Positions 10,561-20,974 of a stretch of 64,000 nt of DNA are shown here, one piece after another (position 1 is the stretch's first letter; each line of letters starts with the position of its first letter). The notes below the pieces were generated by a model. It saw only the letters and a list, made by a program, of their open reading frames with translations. It did not search any database and was not told where the DNA came from. Source of the DNA: Theocolax elegans (lineage: Eukaryota; Arthropoda; Insecta; Hymenoptera; Cerocephalidae). Location: assembly GCA_026168455.1 (NCBI GenBank), contig CM047431.1, positions 10,513,703 through 10,577,702 of the forward strand, read 5' to 3'. The translations under genes were made by a program, and so were the position numbers.

Positions 10561-12037
10561 GTTTTTGTCAAAAAAAAAAAATAATATTGAAGGAAAACGG
10601 CTAACAAAACGTTCGTACTTCTCTTGGCCCTTTTGTTACGAATTTTTCATTTTCACCTCTGTTTTGAAGTTAGAAATCTCTGATGTAATGGCAGAATTCT
10701 GATATCGAATATGTAATTATTATTATGATCATTATTACAATGTTGTCTAGGAAAACTTACTTTTTGGGGTTTTTGACTTTTTGGGTAAAAAAAAAAATTT
10801 TTTTTACATGCGACACATGGTTTTTGGCGCATTTATAACATTTGTTACCAAGTGTAATAGCATAGTTACTTCAATTTTAGTTAGAGCTAGTGAAGAAAGT
10901 ACCTCGCAGCAGCCCAAAATAGCTTATTACGGTAAGCGATTTACCGATCTGGCAAGGAACGCAAAAGCGAGAAGGTACTGTGCTCCGCGTGCACGGACAA
11001 GAGAGTGCCGTGCGCAATCAGCCGTTAGTATAGATATAGCACGCGCCCGGTATCATTCGATAGGCTGATACACTGCGTGTTTTATCAGGCCTTCTAAAGA
11101 AGTGTTGGTAAGAGTGCGACTGCGTGAGTGCAGTGAGGTTTATCCTCACCAGATCCAACACCGATGAGTAAGCCGTACGCCTCCAGCGTTCTATTCGCCC
11201 ACGGGAAAAAGCGAGGCACATTCGTCTGTAAGAGTAAGAGAGGATAGAGACGAGGAGACTCCTGCGCGGCCTTTCCCGCTTGTTTAACGCAGTTCAAGCG
11301 GTGATTCTAGTACACATTTAATGGTGCACCACATTTGGACCCGCATGTCTCGTCTGTATTTTCCCTGATATTCCTGGTACGGTCCAGGTGAGGGAGCGTC
11401 CCCCTCTCCCCACCCCGCTCGCGTCAAATCCCGCTCGGGTTGGTGGTTCGCGGGAGCCACTTTGCAAGCGACGGCGCACGTGACGTAGTTGGCTCATACG
11501 TCAGAGTCTACTACGTCACGGGGCATGACGTCACAGCGTGTGGCATCGCCATCGGGTTAATTAACCAATCGTTCATGGATCTGTTGCTGATTGCGCGGCC
11601 AATAGTGCCCTTTTTAACTGTTCTTTTCGCGCTCTCCTCGGGGGCCTTTCCATTAATTGTTATTGTGAATTTGTTATTATTTATTTATTTATTCAATAAA
11701 TCGACTCGGCGAGATAGACGATCTTGCCGACTAACAAAATATCCAGTTTGTTGTTTAGTTTCCGGGTTGTAGTCCTTCCCGACGAATTATCGCCCTATCC
11801 GGCGTATACCCTGGTCGGTTAATTTTGGGCGTAAGGCTCAACACACTGATTTATACTCAAACAAATAACTACCTCTGTTGGTAAGTTTGGACAAATTGGG
11901 CCTAACCGGGGCCTTATATTCCCCAGGACCCACTCCATTACAAACTGTAATATTTAAAATTCATGTTTCAAGCACGTTTGTCGTCGAATTCGCCATCTAA
12001 CTGCAGTGCCACTGAGATCGAGCGGCTAGTCATGGAG
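10561..12037. other. GC-rich, LTR-like region, unresolved
   Basis: From about 10900 to 11950 the sequence becomes CpG-rich, with palindromic TGACGTCA-like sites near 11480-11535 (CACGTGACGTAG, CTACGTCACG, CATGACGTCACAG). A poly(A)-type ATTCAATAAATCG lies near 11690 and the block ends CCACTCCATTACA (about 11941). This resembles an LTR with promoter and poly(A) signal, but I could not find a matching TG end or target duplication. A host CpG-rich promoter is an alternative. Confidence 0.4.
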
Positions 12038-12092
12038 ACTATAGCTCCGACATCCTATTATTACTTTTCAGAAACAGTACGATAAATCGATA

Positions 12093-12264
12093 TATAATGG
12101 ATCCATATATAATGGATCGATATATAATGGATCGATATATAATGGATCGATATATAATGGATCGATATATAATGGATTGATATATAATGGATCGATATAT
12201 AATGGATTGATATATAATGGATCGATATATAATGGATCGATATATAATGGATCGATATATAATG
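12093..12264. repeat. 15-bp tandem array
   Basis: About 11.5 copies of ATATATAATGGATCG with rare C/T changes. It is translated in every frame because the period is a multiple of three, which explains the repetitive open frames across it. Confidence 0.95.
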
Positions 12265-13003
12265 GAATAATGGACTGAGTGCCCGCAATCCAAAATCTGT
12301 ATCATATGTGTCTGTTGCTTAACAATCAGCTGGACAACAAAAGCGGAGTTCGGGCAATAGAGATAGACATTCTTTGACGAATTCTCAACCACTCCTGTAA
12401 AATTATTTTGTTCCACAAGTTACATATAACCTGGTGAGGTATGTGCAACCACAGAAGAGCGTTGTCGGATTGCCCGAGCCGAACCAGCTGCCGATTCAGA
12501 AACATTGGGCACTTCGATGAACTCTGCTCTATCGAATTGATAGCAAAGTAGTGCCAGCTGTGTGGATCCAGTGACTTTACATTCTAAACGTGTCTTAATT
12601 GCGTTGGGTTCCTTCGAAGCATGAGAAAGCTGAACGTAGGATACCCGAGTAAGTAAACCGCGATGGTCGGCACCGATGGAGGTCGACGCCTCTACGAGGA
12701 TGGTGGACCATCTCGTAAGCCGACACTAAAATTGGATAAAGGGTCTAAGCGCGGGACTTTCAGAGGTACCGGCTTTTTCCGCGGAGTTAAAGGTGCCGGC
12801 CATTTAATCCAGTAATGAAGCGGACATTCTTAGAAAATGTCGCTTGTTACTGGACACCATAGCCTACTTCGAGAGTAGTCCTTAGAATAAGGGATTGCAT
12901 TCCTTTCCGACAATAGGTGTAGAAGGCTCGCGGTCGCGAATAGATTATATCTTCTCCCGACTCGGCCTTCCCGAGATAAGTGGAGTTTAGGGGGGGGGGG
13001 CTT
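12265..13003. other. Degenerate coding-like DNA, family unknown
   Basis: On the minus strand, about 12330-12600 stays open over some 60 codons with one stop, including 'VTGSTQLALLCYQFDRAEF'. The composition looks like old retroelement coding sequence but I do not recognise a domain. The rest (12600-13003) is CpG-rich and featureless apart from a G11 run at 12991. Confidence 0.3.
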
Positions 13004-13403
13004 TGTGATGGAAATCGTCACACAATCTATTCACGGCGAATTAAATATTTAAACTCTTAATAATTGTAAGCCGTAGGAGTCTTTGTTTATTTAGTTTACT
13101 TCGGTTCGAGTGTACAATTACGCGCGTGACAATACGTAGGGACGAGAGCGCGAGAATTTGTGTGTGTATTTCCCCACTCTTATTTATTTTTTAGAAAACT
13201 TAGGCGATACTCTATAATAGTCCGCCGACCGAGTCCTTTACGATACCCTGTGCACAGTTTTGCCAAAGCAGAATTGAGTATGCACATTCAGACGTACTCT
13301 GGTCGTTCTCGTGTGTGTACAAGTGATTAAGTTTTATGACCAAGGACAGGATCGTGCGCGAGTGAAGGCGACTATCAGCCGACATCCGACCTCCGTTGCC
13401 CAA
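13004..13403 (+). mobile_element. Truncated LTR copy (family of 6233-7186)
   Basis: Starts TGTGATGGAAATCGTCACAC, matching the 6233 LTR start, and follows it with indels to CCTCCGTTGCCCAA. The right half is missing. The 13-bp target site of a SINE lies just beyond. Confidence 0.75.
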
Positions 13404-13425
13404 AATGCCATTAATTTTATTGTAA

Positions 13426-13566
13426 GAGACTTACGATGACTAGGTTGGTAGGGCGTCGGGCTCGTAATCTGGAGGTCCCAGGTTTAATTTCCGGCCCCGG
13501 CCGATTGATACCGTCGCTGATTAGCACCGACTTGGGAGCATAAAAAGAGCGACGTTAAAAAGAAAA
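13426..13566 (+). mobile_element. Intact tRNA-derived SINE with 13-bp target duplication
   Basis: Head: A-box region TAGGTTGGTAGGGCGTCGGG, anticodon-like CTCGTAA (CGT, threonine) and a weak B-box GGTTTAATTTCC. Tail: CGTCGCTGATTAGCACCGAC to GACGTTAAAAAG. Perfect 13-bp repeats AATTTTATTGTAA flank it (13413-13425, 13567-13579), the mark of LINE-type target-primed insertion. The same family occurs at 52165-52372 and, as a half copy, at 592-703. Confidence 0.9.
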
Positions 13567-13579
13567 AATTTTATTGTAA

Positions 13580-14779
13580 ATTAGTTTAAGAAAATGTATT
13601 ATTTTAAAAAGCTTGTAAATTTGTAGTCATTAATAATCAATTGGCAAATGCGACTTTAAATAATATACAATAAAATAAATAGATTTACAATATCTACCAC
13701 AAAAATTGATATTTGTCAAAAAGAATTAAAATCAGATAAACCTTCATTGCGGTTAGCAGATTACTAAATATATGTAAATTAATGTTTTCACCGTAATATG
13801 ATAAAAAATACAAAGAAAAAGAAGTTTATTAATCATTAGTCATTTATTATCATTGAATACTAATTTATTAATAACATAATTATAAATAAATGTTTGCTTT
13901 ATGTAACATTCGTGTTTTTCATATAATCTACTCACTCACAGTTAAAATGAACCTTTATATCTCTCGACATTTATATTTAAACTTTTAACTCAAAAGTTTA
14001 ACTTAACATACAAATACACTTAAACAAACTAGAAAGCAATCTAGTGAATTTCCACTCTGGTATATATGAGTGTGGGAGCGTGTTTACGCATGTGCATAAG
14101 TGATTGTGTATATATGTATGTGTTTGTTAGTGTGTATGTTTATGGACGGTGCAGTGGTCATGTTGAGGATCGAGGCATAATATGGCGAATAAACAAATGT
14201 ATTATCAACTAACAATACATATCTTTGATCGTAAAATACGGTTATAAAGCTCTGTAGTATCACGGCTCGCTGCTTTGCTAGTATTGACTTGTCCATTACC
14301 CGCCGTAGACTCTCGTGCCTAGTACTGTGACATTGTCAAAACAGTTCAAATGCTTTTATTTACATGTCGCCTGTCGTGGTTGCTGTTAGAAATGGTGTTC
14401 TCGTCGGTGTTGCTTCTCGAATAATTATACATCCTTCTGTACCCGTACACCTACCGGCTAATTGGTGCCGTAACTTCATAGACACGAGGTGCAATGATAA
14501 TGCGTTCTTCTCTTTTACTCTTTCTTAGTTCGCTTAACCAGTTGCTGAGACTGCTGTTTTTAATGTTACTTGGCATTGGCTGCGAAAGTTTATGGCTGCT
14601 TTGAGATAATAACTAACTTCGAAGGAATTTATTAAATATTTATTTAACAGTTACTGCATGTGCTGAATTTTATGGTATTATCGTAATAGTCATACCTCAT
14701 TTGTGATGTCTATACCTGTATGTATGTATGTACTTATGTATTTTTCTTTAAGAAAGAGAAAGATTAAAGGTAAATCTAT
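13580..14779. other. Unannotated AT-rich region with a GT-rich stretch
   Basis: No gene supported. A TGTGTATG-like microsatellite occupies about 14060-14145. The last 300 bases before the LINE are ordinary AT-rich DNA. Confidence 0.5.
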
Positions 14780-16110
14780 TATGGCCTATACCATGGTACC
14801 GTACGGGACACCGTGTGTGGGACTCTTACCCACTCAACAGCATTTTTACATTCCACCGCAGCAGGATCCTCTCTCCTTTCACTTTAGCGACTCTTGGGAA
14901 AGCGAACTACACTCTTTCATCTGTGTCCATTATCCCAGTGGTACTACTGCGAAGCAATGCTTCGCGGGGTAACAAAAGGTTTGTGCCTTCTTCTAGTAAT
15001 GTAGTCATTATTTCGTAGATCTTGTTTGATACTAGTAAGATCTGTCGTTACTTTGTCTTGATTTTTTCACGTGACGTCATAATCGACTCTGAAGTTAATC
15101 TTGTATGTACTCAACTCTCAAGTTCTTCTCGCTCTTTCTGACATCGCGGGGAGTCACTAAAAACATGCTCCATATATTTGTTTGTGTCCAAGTATACTGG
15201 GCAGTATGAACTGTCTTCTAGTTTAAATCGGTGAAGATAAGCTCGAAAGCATCCGTGTCCGGTTAGAAACTATGTAAGGTAGCAATTTACTTTCCCATGG
15301 CTTTTTTTAACCAGTCCTCTATTTTTGGTATGAGGCGATGTCTCAATTGCTCATTGTTGATAGAGTTCCATCTTTTTTGCCATTCAGTCTTTGTCTGTCT
15401 CCTCGCGGAACTCCAGATTTCTGGCTGTGCGACACCGTTTGACTGTTTTTGTCCTTCCTTATAAAGCTTCTTTCTTTCTATCACTTGTATGTCGATGGGT
15501 GGCATTCCTACTATCGGACGCGCCGTTTCCTCTGATACCGTTCGATATGTGGACGCGATCCTTGGTGCACTTCTTCGGTACACTGTAGATAAGTTCCGCG
15601 TATAGCTTTTCACCTTGATGGCATCTGCCCATATTACAGCTCCATACAACATAATCGATGTGACTACACTGGCTAAGAGTAATCTTCTTTTTTGAGTTGT
15701 CCCTTCTACATTTGGCATTAATCGTGATAAAACGGAGTCAGCTTTTGCTGCTTTATCGCTAACTATTTTTAAATGTTGTTTGAAATTTAGTTTAGATTGT
15801 TGGTTGAGAAACGATCTCATGTCCATCCACCGTCAGTGCAATTTCCTCCATCTTCTTCCTACTAGAAATAAAGATATCCTCAGTTTTATGACTAGCTTTA
15901 TTGTACAAATGGCCTCGTTGACTATTTCTACTATCTCTTCTTTATGCAGCCTTAATACCCCATCGTACATGACGTACCAAGTCGGCGGGCTCAATAGTGA
16001 GTCTTGGGGAACACCTCTTGTAACTTCGTAAGTTTTAGTGACTCTTTCGGTGTCATATAATAAGATCCTGTCCTTCAGGTAGTCTGATATTATCCTTCTT
16101 CTATTAGTCC
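14780..16110 (-). pseudogene. R1-clade LINE, 3' part of reverse transcriptase and 3' UTR
   Basis: R1-type non-LTR retrotransposons insert by target-primed reverse transcription. On the minus strand, 'VTRGVPQDSLLSPPTWYVM' then 'YDGVLRL' (about 15950-16030) is the RT block ahead of the catalytic motif. The catalytic motif itself is missing, because the sequence jumps to 'MRSFLNQQSKLNFKQHL' at 15820. From there 179 codons are open ('AAKADSVLSRLMP', 'LLLASVVTSIMLYGAVIWAD', 'YRRSAPRIASTYRTVSEE'), the C-terminal domain of the R1 group. A frameshift near 15287 leads into 'LTGHGCFRAYLHRF' and 'CPVYLDTNKYMEHVF', the distal Cys/His region. A 3' UTR-like TGGGTAAGAGTCCCACACA ends it near 14815. 5'-truncated and dead. 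Confidence 0.85.
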
Positions 16111-16217
16111 AGGCATATTAGACTTTTTCAAAAAGGTATCAGTTGAACAGAATTTATCGATCTTCCCAAGTCAGAGGTGAAGGTAAAAAAGAAATTTTAA
16201 TACATTTTTCTTTTTTC

Positions 16218-16256
16218 GTAACGTTTCGGTAGACAATGCTACCCTCTTCAGACTGT
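16218..16256 (-). ncRNA. Second hammerhead-ribozyme-like core
   Basis: On the minus strand: CTGAAGAG, a 5-bp stem (GGTAG/CTACC) around CATTGT, then GAAAC. This again has the hammerhead core order with one change (A for U in CUGAUGAG). It is not an obvious duplicate of the 5975 motif because stem and loop differ. Could also be a structured end of a retroelement. Confidence 0.4.
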
Positions 16257-16993
16257 ATAAAATTTATTAATTTCGATTAGTACATCTCAGAATATAATGT
16301 AAACCGGGAATGTAAATTAAAAAAATTAAAAAATATACCTTCTAATATCAATATCGTACAATGTTTACAATATTATTTCGCCGCATGTCGATCTAAATTT
16401 TCGCTTCTTTTTCCTCATTGTAAACACGAGGAAACGTCAAACAGATGTATACACGACGAAAATTTCTGCTGTATATGAAACAATACAAGATTCGCGCTTT
16501 CTTATATAGGGATAATTAGTAAGTTTGTGTTTATATTTTTTCTATTGATGACGCATGATCAAGGTTGTGTACAGTACGTTTGATTTCAGATAAATTTAAA
16601 GGCTTTTCATTCTATATATAATTTGCGAATACTATTTATTTAATTTAATTGAGTCTTCTTGTTTGTTTATTGAATGTTTTTGTAAATTTATGTGTACCAT
16701 GTCAGATGCAATTCTTTTTCCATAATTCGGTTCTTTATCTAAAAAGGTTTTTTCAAAAAAGATTTTAAGAAGTAGTTTTATTATTGAAAGTTATAGGGGA
16801 GGATGTCAGGATTTTTGCACTTTTAGGTTAGGATATCTCAAATTTCTGACGTGATAGAGCAATTCAGATTCTGGATTCGGATTTTACATGAAAAATTACA
16901 TTGGAAATCACCCTTCACTTTTTAGAACAAAACCATGTTGACCTGCGTAATTATTAATTTATATAAAATTGAAAATGTGGCTGATATTGACAG
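16257..16993. other. Unannotated AT-rich region
   Basis: No frame, repeat or RNA signal could be supported. Confidence 0.5.
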
Positions 16994-17326
16994 TGTTTTG
17001 TTTATTGCAAAAAAACTAATAAACAAAATATAAGATTTTGCGAGAGATTTATTGAGGAATATACAAACAATTGTAAACTACAACTAAAACTTAAGATGCG
17101 TAAACAAGACGCGGATTACGGAAGGCAAGTGAGCGGCGTGGCACGTTGCGTTACACAGAATGGCTGAAGGTTCCGTGTTCACGCCGTTCGAGCGTGATGA
17201 ACGAGTGAATGTGCGCTTATCAGTACACGGCGCGCGGCAGTAGAAGCTGCTTCCTGCGCTTGCACGCTGGTGGCATTGATGCAGCGAGTGCCTGTGTGTG
17301 ATAGTCGCGGGTAGGCGACGTTACAA
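16994..17326 (-). mobile_element. Possible LTR, minus orientation
   Basis: On the minus strand the block opens TGTAACGTCGCCTACCCGCG, is CpG-rich, carries CCTCAATAAATCTC as a poly(A) signal and may end GCAATAAACAAAACA. That layout suits an LTR, but no target duplication matches, so the limits are tentative. Confidence 0.35.
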
Positions 17327-17835
17327 ATCGTGCGTCACCGCCGTACCGCGCATGCGCAGATACTTTCAAAAGTTTCGGAACGCCGGACGAATGAAATATG
17401 GAACGTGCTTTGTGTTATCTATAAACCTATCCCTCCCATTACCGATTAAATGGGGCCGAACTCGCTTTTCAGTTTTAACAATCAATGGAATTTTAATTCT
17501 TTAACCTTTTATTATATTATTAGTAAAAAACTAAGGGTTCAATTAAAAAAAGGTATTATTTCAAAAAATGCAATTAAAAAATACATCGATTAGCATTTTA
17601 TGCTGGGCTGGGGTAAGTGTCCTCAACTTAAACTGGTTCCTGCTATCGTTCATTAACGCGTTAATGTAGCGTTAATGTTGCAAGAGGACTGGGATTTTAC
17701 GGGAAAGGCAAATATTTGGAGAGAGAAGTAGATGAGAATTATAGGTGCATCAAGAAATAATTCACTGCACAATTGTCACACACTTAAATGTCTATATTAT
17801 AACTAACTATACAAAGAATTATTATGTATGTTCAC
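17327..17835. other. Unannotated spacer
   Basis: Nothing supported. AT-rich after 17400. Confidence 0.5.
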
Positions 17836-18655
17836 GTTCGCGGTCGATTATGGTCAGTAGTATGTAAGCAGGTATAGGGAGTCATAACAAATGACGTCAT
17901 CAAGGTTACACGCTAGCTTACTTGTTTGTTTATATAAACAAACAATTAAGATAACATTCTTAAGGGCAATTTTGCGAATTTTGCGAGCAAAAGTGGCGCT
18001 GCCGTCAGATAAGCTGAGTTCATATTCGACAGTAATTATGAACATTTAAAGGAAATAGAGTTTTTATCACATAAAATCAGAGTTGAGCGCCATAGCTATT
18101 GATGTAATGATTAATTACATATTGCTTAGCTGATCGAAAAGTCAGTATTTTTAACGAAAAGTGATAAGTACGAATCAATTCTGAGAACACATACCGAAGT
18201 CACTTCGTACTTATCACTATTCGTCGAAAATACTGACTTTTCGATCAGCTAAGCAATATGTAATTAATCATTACATCAATAGCTATGGCGCTGAACTCTG
18301 ATTTTATGTGATAAAAACTCTATTTCCTTTAAATGTTCATAATTACTGTCGAATATGAACTCAGCCTATCTGACGGCAGCGTCACTTCTGCTCGCAAATT
18401 TTCGGGTGGTGATATATTCAACTATATTCTACGGACTCCCCTTAAGATAACATTCCTTTTTTTCTAGGTCATTCAATACCCTTTTTAACAAATAATTAAA
18501 TCACCTTGAAAAAAAGGAATGTTATCTTAAGAATGTTATCTTAATTGTTTGTTTATATAAACAAACAAGTAAGCTAACCCGTGACCTTGATTTGATGACG
18601 CCTTTTGGTATGCCCCTCTATACCTGCTTACAGTATTTTACTATAAGGTTATTGA
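17836..18655. mobile_element. Large fold-back element
   Basis: Two arms of roughly 340 and 450 bp are reverse complements: 17836-18173 pairs with 18206-18655, the turn lying at about 18174-18205. Examples: GATCGAAAAGTCAGTATTTT (left) with AAAATACTGACTTTTCGATC (right). The right arm is longer because of a nested inverted repeat (TAAGATAACATTCC with GGAATGTTATCTTA, 18443-18530). TTGTTTGTTTATATAAACAA is a palindrome within both arms. No coding sequence. Confidence 0.85.
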
Positions 18656-18659
18656 CCAA

Positions 18660-18785
18660 GTAAAGGAATATTATTTTAAGAATGTTATCTTATTTGTTTT
18701 GTTATATAAACAAACAAGTAACCTAACGCGTGTCATTGATGACGTCATTGTTCTATAGTGTATCACTATACTTGTATACGGTGGT
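18660..18785. repeat. Extra partial arm of the fold-back element
   Basis: AAGAATGTTATCTTATTTG, then the TATATAAACAAACAAGTAA block and TGATGACGTCATTG, repeats the outer right arm of 17836-18655 in the same orientation, diverged. It marks a tandem duplication or a second insertion. Confidence 0.7.
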
Positions 18786-19356
18786 ACTCGTACTCCTCAT
18801 CAAATGTCATCTCAAGTGTGATATCGTCTCGCTATCTATGTTGATTCTTTTTCTTTTTTTTATACGTTCTCATTTCTCCTACGGTCATTGAACCTGTAAA
18901 ACTTAGGTTACTCTATTTTAAGATCACGCCATAAGTATAATTAAGTACATTTTTTTACTCACTTAAGTAAGTCTCTTGTATCCTTGTTTGTTTGTAACAA
19001 ATGTACAGTTTTTAAAATAATGATTTGATTTTGTTTAATCTTTTTCCTTAGACTTCTTTTCTAATCAGTTCTTGATCTGAATTATATAAGACTAGTAAAT
19101 AATGGTAACTCAATGTAGAGGGAGTAATTTCTAATCCGATTGATGGAAATGATATATTTTATAGGAGTCGGGATACATTAAATGTATTAAATAAAATGAA
19201 ACAAGAATTAAATTATAATTACGTTTTTTATTTCGGTATGATGAGCTTCTTTTAACAATTATTCAGATTTTAACATTTGTGGTTCCAAGTTATGAAGTAC
19301 AGCAGGTATACTGATCGCACTTATTTTAGACAAAATTAAGTTTAGAAAATTATTAT
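18786..19356. other. Unannotated spacer left of the copia element
   Basis: AT-rich, no supported feature. It ends with ATTAT, the left copy of the copia target duplication. Confidence 0.5.
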
Positions 19357-19729
19357 TGTTGAAATATAATATGTACATTTATATTGTTATATGTACCCAA
19401 GTTCAAACCAAGTTCATGATATATACCCAAGTTCAAGACAAGTTCAATATTGTACGTAAATCGTGTATAGTGTAAAGCACGCCGAAATAAGTGAGCGTGC
19501 TAATGAGTGTGAGTGGAGACACACTTGTAAGTCTCCCCTCTCCAGTATGTATGTGAGTATGACTATAGTACGAGAGACGACGGACAAGACGACGCTCTCT
19601 CTGCTACTCGATCTTTCTGGCTTGAGCCTTCGTCGAATAAACATGTCGTTGTATATAAGAAGTAATAGTTAAATAAATCCACATTATTATAGAATAAAAT
19701 TCTCTCCATTTTATATCCACACCTCAACA
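19357..19729 (+). repeat. copia 5' LTR
   Basis: 373 bp, TGTTGAAATATAATATG to CACCTCAACA. Identical in all sampled stretches to 20457-20829. Contains two ACCCAAGTTCAA direct repeats 30 bp apart. Confidence 0.95.
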
Positions 19730-19745
19730 TGGTAGCAGAACGTGG
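19730..19745 (+). promoter_or_regulatory. Primer-binding site, initiator tRNA-Met type
   Basis: TGGTAGCAGAACG directly after the LTR matches the complement of an insect initiator Met tRNA 3' end except for one base (AGAAC for AGAGC). It is repeated at 20830 in the duplicated unit. Confidence 0.7.
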
Positions 19746-20456
19746 TTAGTATTTTTAATTATTTTCTTATCGACCTTCGGGAAAATAAGGAAATATTTAA
19801 GAAGAAAGAAGAAAGGAAGCCACGTGTCTGAGTAAAGTGAAAAGTCCGAATCCGAAGGAACATTCGAGACGTTTATGGATAAAGACAAAATTATTGAAGA
19901 AGAGGTAAAGAAACTACAGCAGAGGGCGTGGAAATTTTCGTCGACAACAAGTTTTAAACCAAGGTGAACAGAGCGGACCTGGTACGAGCGCTTGGACAGC
20001 AACAGCTCATGCAGCACAACATAGTCAAGGTGACGTTAGGTCAGGTAACGAAATACATTGGTTATTAGACAGCGGGTGTTCGGATCATATTGTAAATGAT
20101 GAAAGGTACTTTGAAAAATGTATTGTCTTGAAAAAACCGATAAATATTTATTTAGGTGATGATCGGTCTATAAAAGCAACAAAGATAGGAAATGTTGTTA
20201 GTTATTTAATGCGTATGGAAAACAAAATGAAAGTAAATATGAAACAATGTATTTTATACTAAAGAAATGACATGAATCTTATTAGTTTTGGAAAATTAAT
20301 CGATAACGAAAATACGTATGGTTTTCAACAGGAAATTATGCAAAAGTTATAGATAAAAATAATAGATTAATAGCGGTAGTAGATTACAAAGAAAATCGGT
20401 AAGTATTCAAAATGAAAGTAAATTGAAATATGAGACGTATGTCAATAGTGCCGAAT
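19746..20456 (+). pseudogene. copia gag start and protease, first (damaged) copy
   Basis: A short gag start ('MDKDKIIEEEVKKLQ', from about 19875) jumps quickly to the protease motif 'WLLDSGCSDHIV' (about 20060-20095). The aspartic-protease DSG triad is intact but capsid and nucleocapsid are missing. From about 20200 to 20450 this copy differs from 21300-21556 by many one- or two-base indels, which break the frame. The second LTR follows at 20457. Confidence 0.8.
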
Positions 20457-20829
20457 TGTTGAAATATAATATGTACATTTATATTGTTATATGTACCCAA
20501 GTTCAAACCAAGTTCATGATATATACCCAAGTTCAAGACAAGTTCAATATTGTACGTAAATCGTGTATAGTGTAAAGCACGCCGAAATAAGTGAGCGTGC
20601 TAATGAGTGTGAGTGGAGACACACTTGTAAGTCTCCCCTCTCCAGTATGTATGTGAGTATGACTATAGTACGAGAGACGACGGACAAGACGACGCTCTCT
20701 CTGCTACTCGATCTTTCTGGCTTGAGCCTTCGTCGAATAAACATGTCGTTGTATATAAGAAGTAATAGTTAAATAAATCCACATTATTATAGAATAAAAT
20801 TCTCTCCATTTTATATCCACACCTCAACA
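20457..20829 (+). repeat. Internal copia LTR, second copy
   Basis: 373 bp, exactly 1100 bp after the first. It arose with the adjacent internal sequence as one tandem unit, not as a separate insertion: there is no target duplication around it. Confidence 0.9.
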
Positions 20830-20974
20830 TGGTAGCAGAACGTGGTTAGTATTTTTAATTATTTTCTTATCGACCTTCGGGAAAATAAGGAAATATTTAA
20901 GAAGAAAGAAGAAAGGAAGCCACGTGTCTGAGTAAAGTGAAAAGTCCGAATCCGAAGGAACATTCGAGACGTTT

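Noticed and set aside
12093..12264. 15-bp array as a CRISPR-like or coding repeat
   Set aside because: Units are directly adjacent without spacers, and the period divisible by three explains the open frames. It is a simple tandem repeat.
14703..15018. Plus-strand frames of 89 and 67 codons
   Set aside because: They lie antisense to the R1-type 3' untranslated region and show no domain.
16994..17326. Confident LTR call with target duplication
   Set aside because: The flanks (GACAG and AATCG) do not match, so only a tentative LTR-like label is kept.
20457..20829. Second independent copia insertion
   Set aside because: No target duplication at its borders and an exact 1100-bp offset including internal sequence show a tandem duplication.
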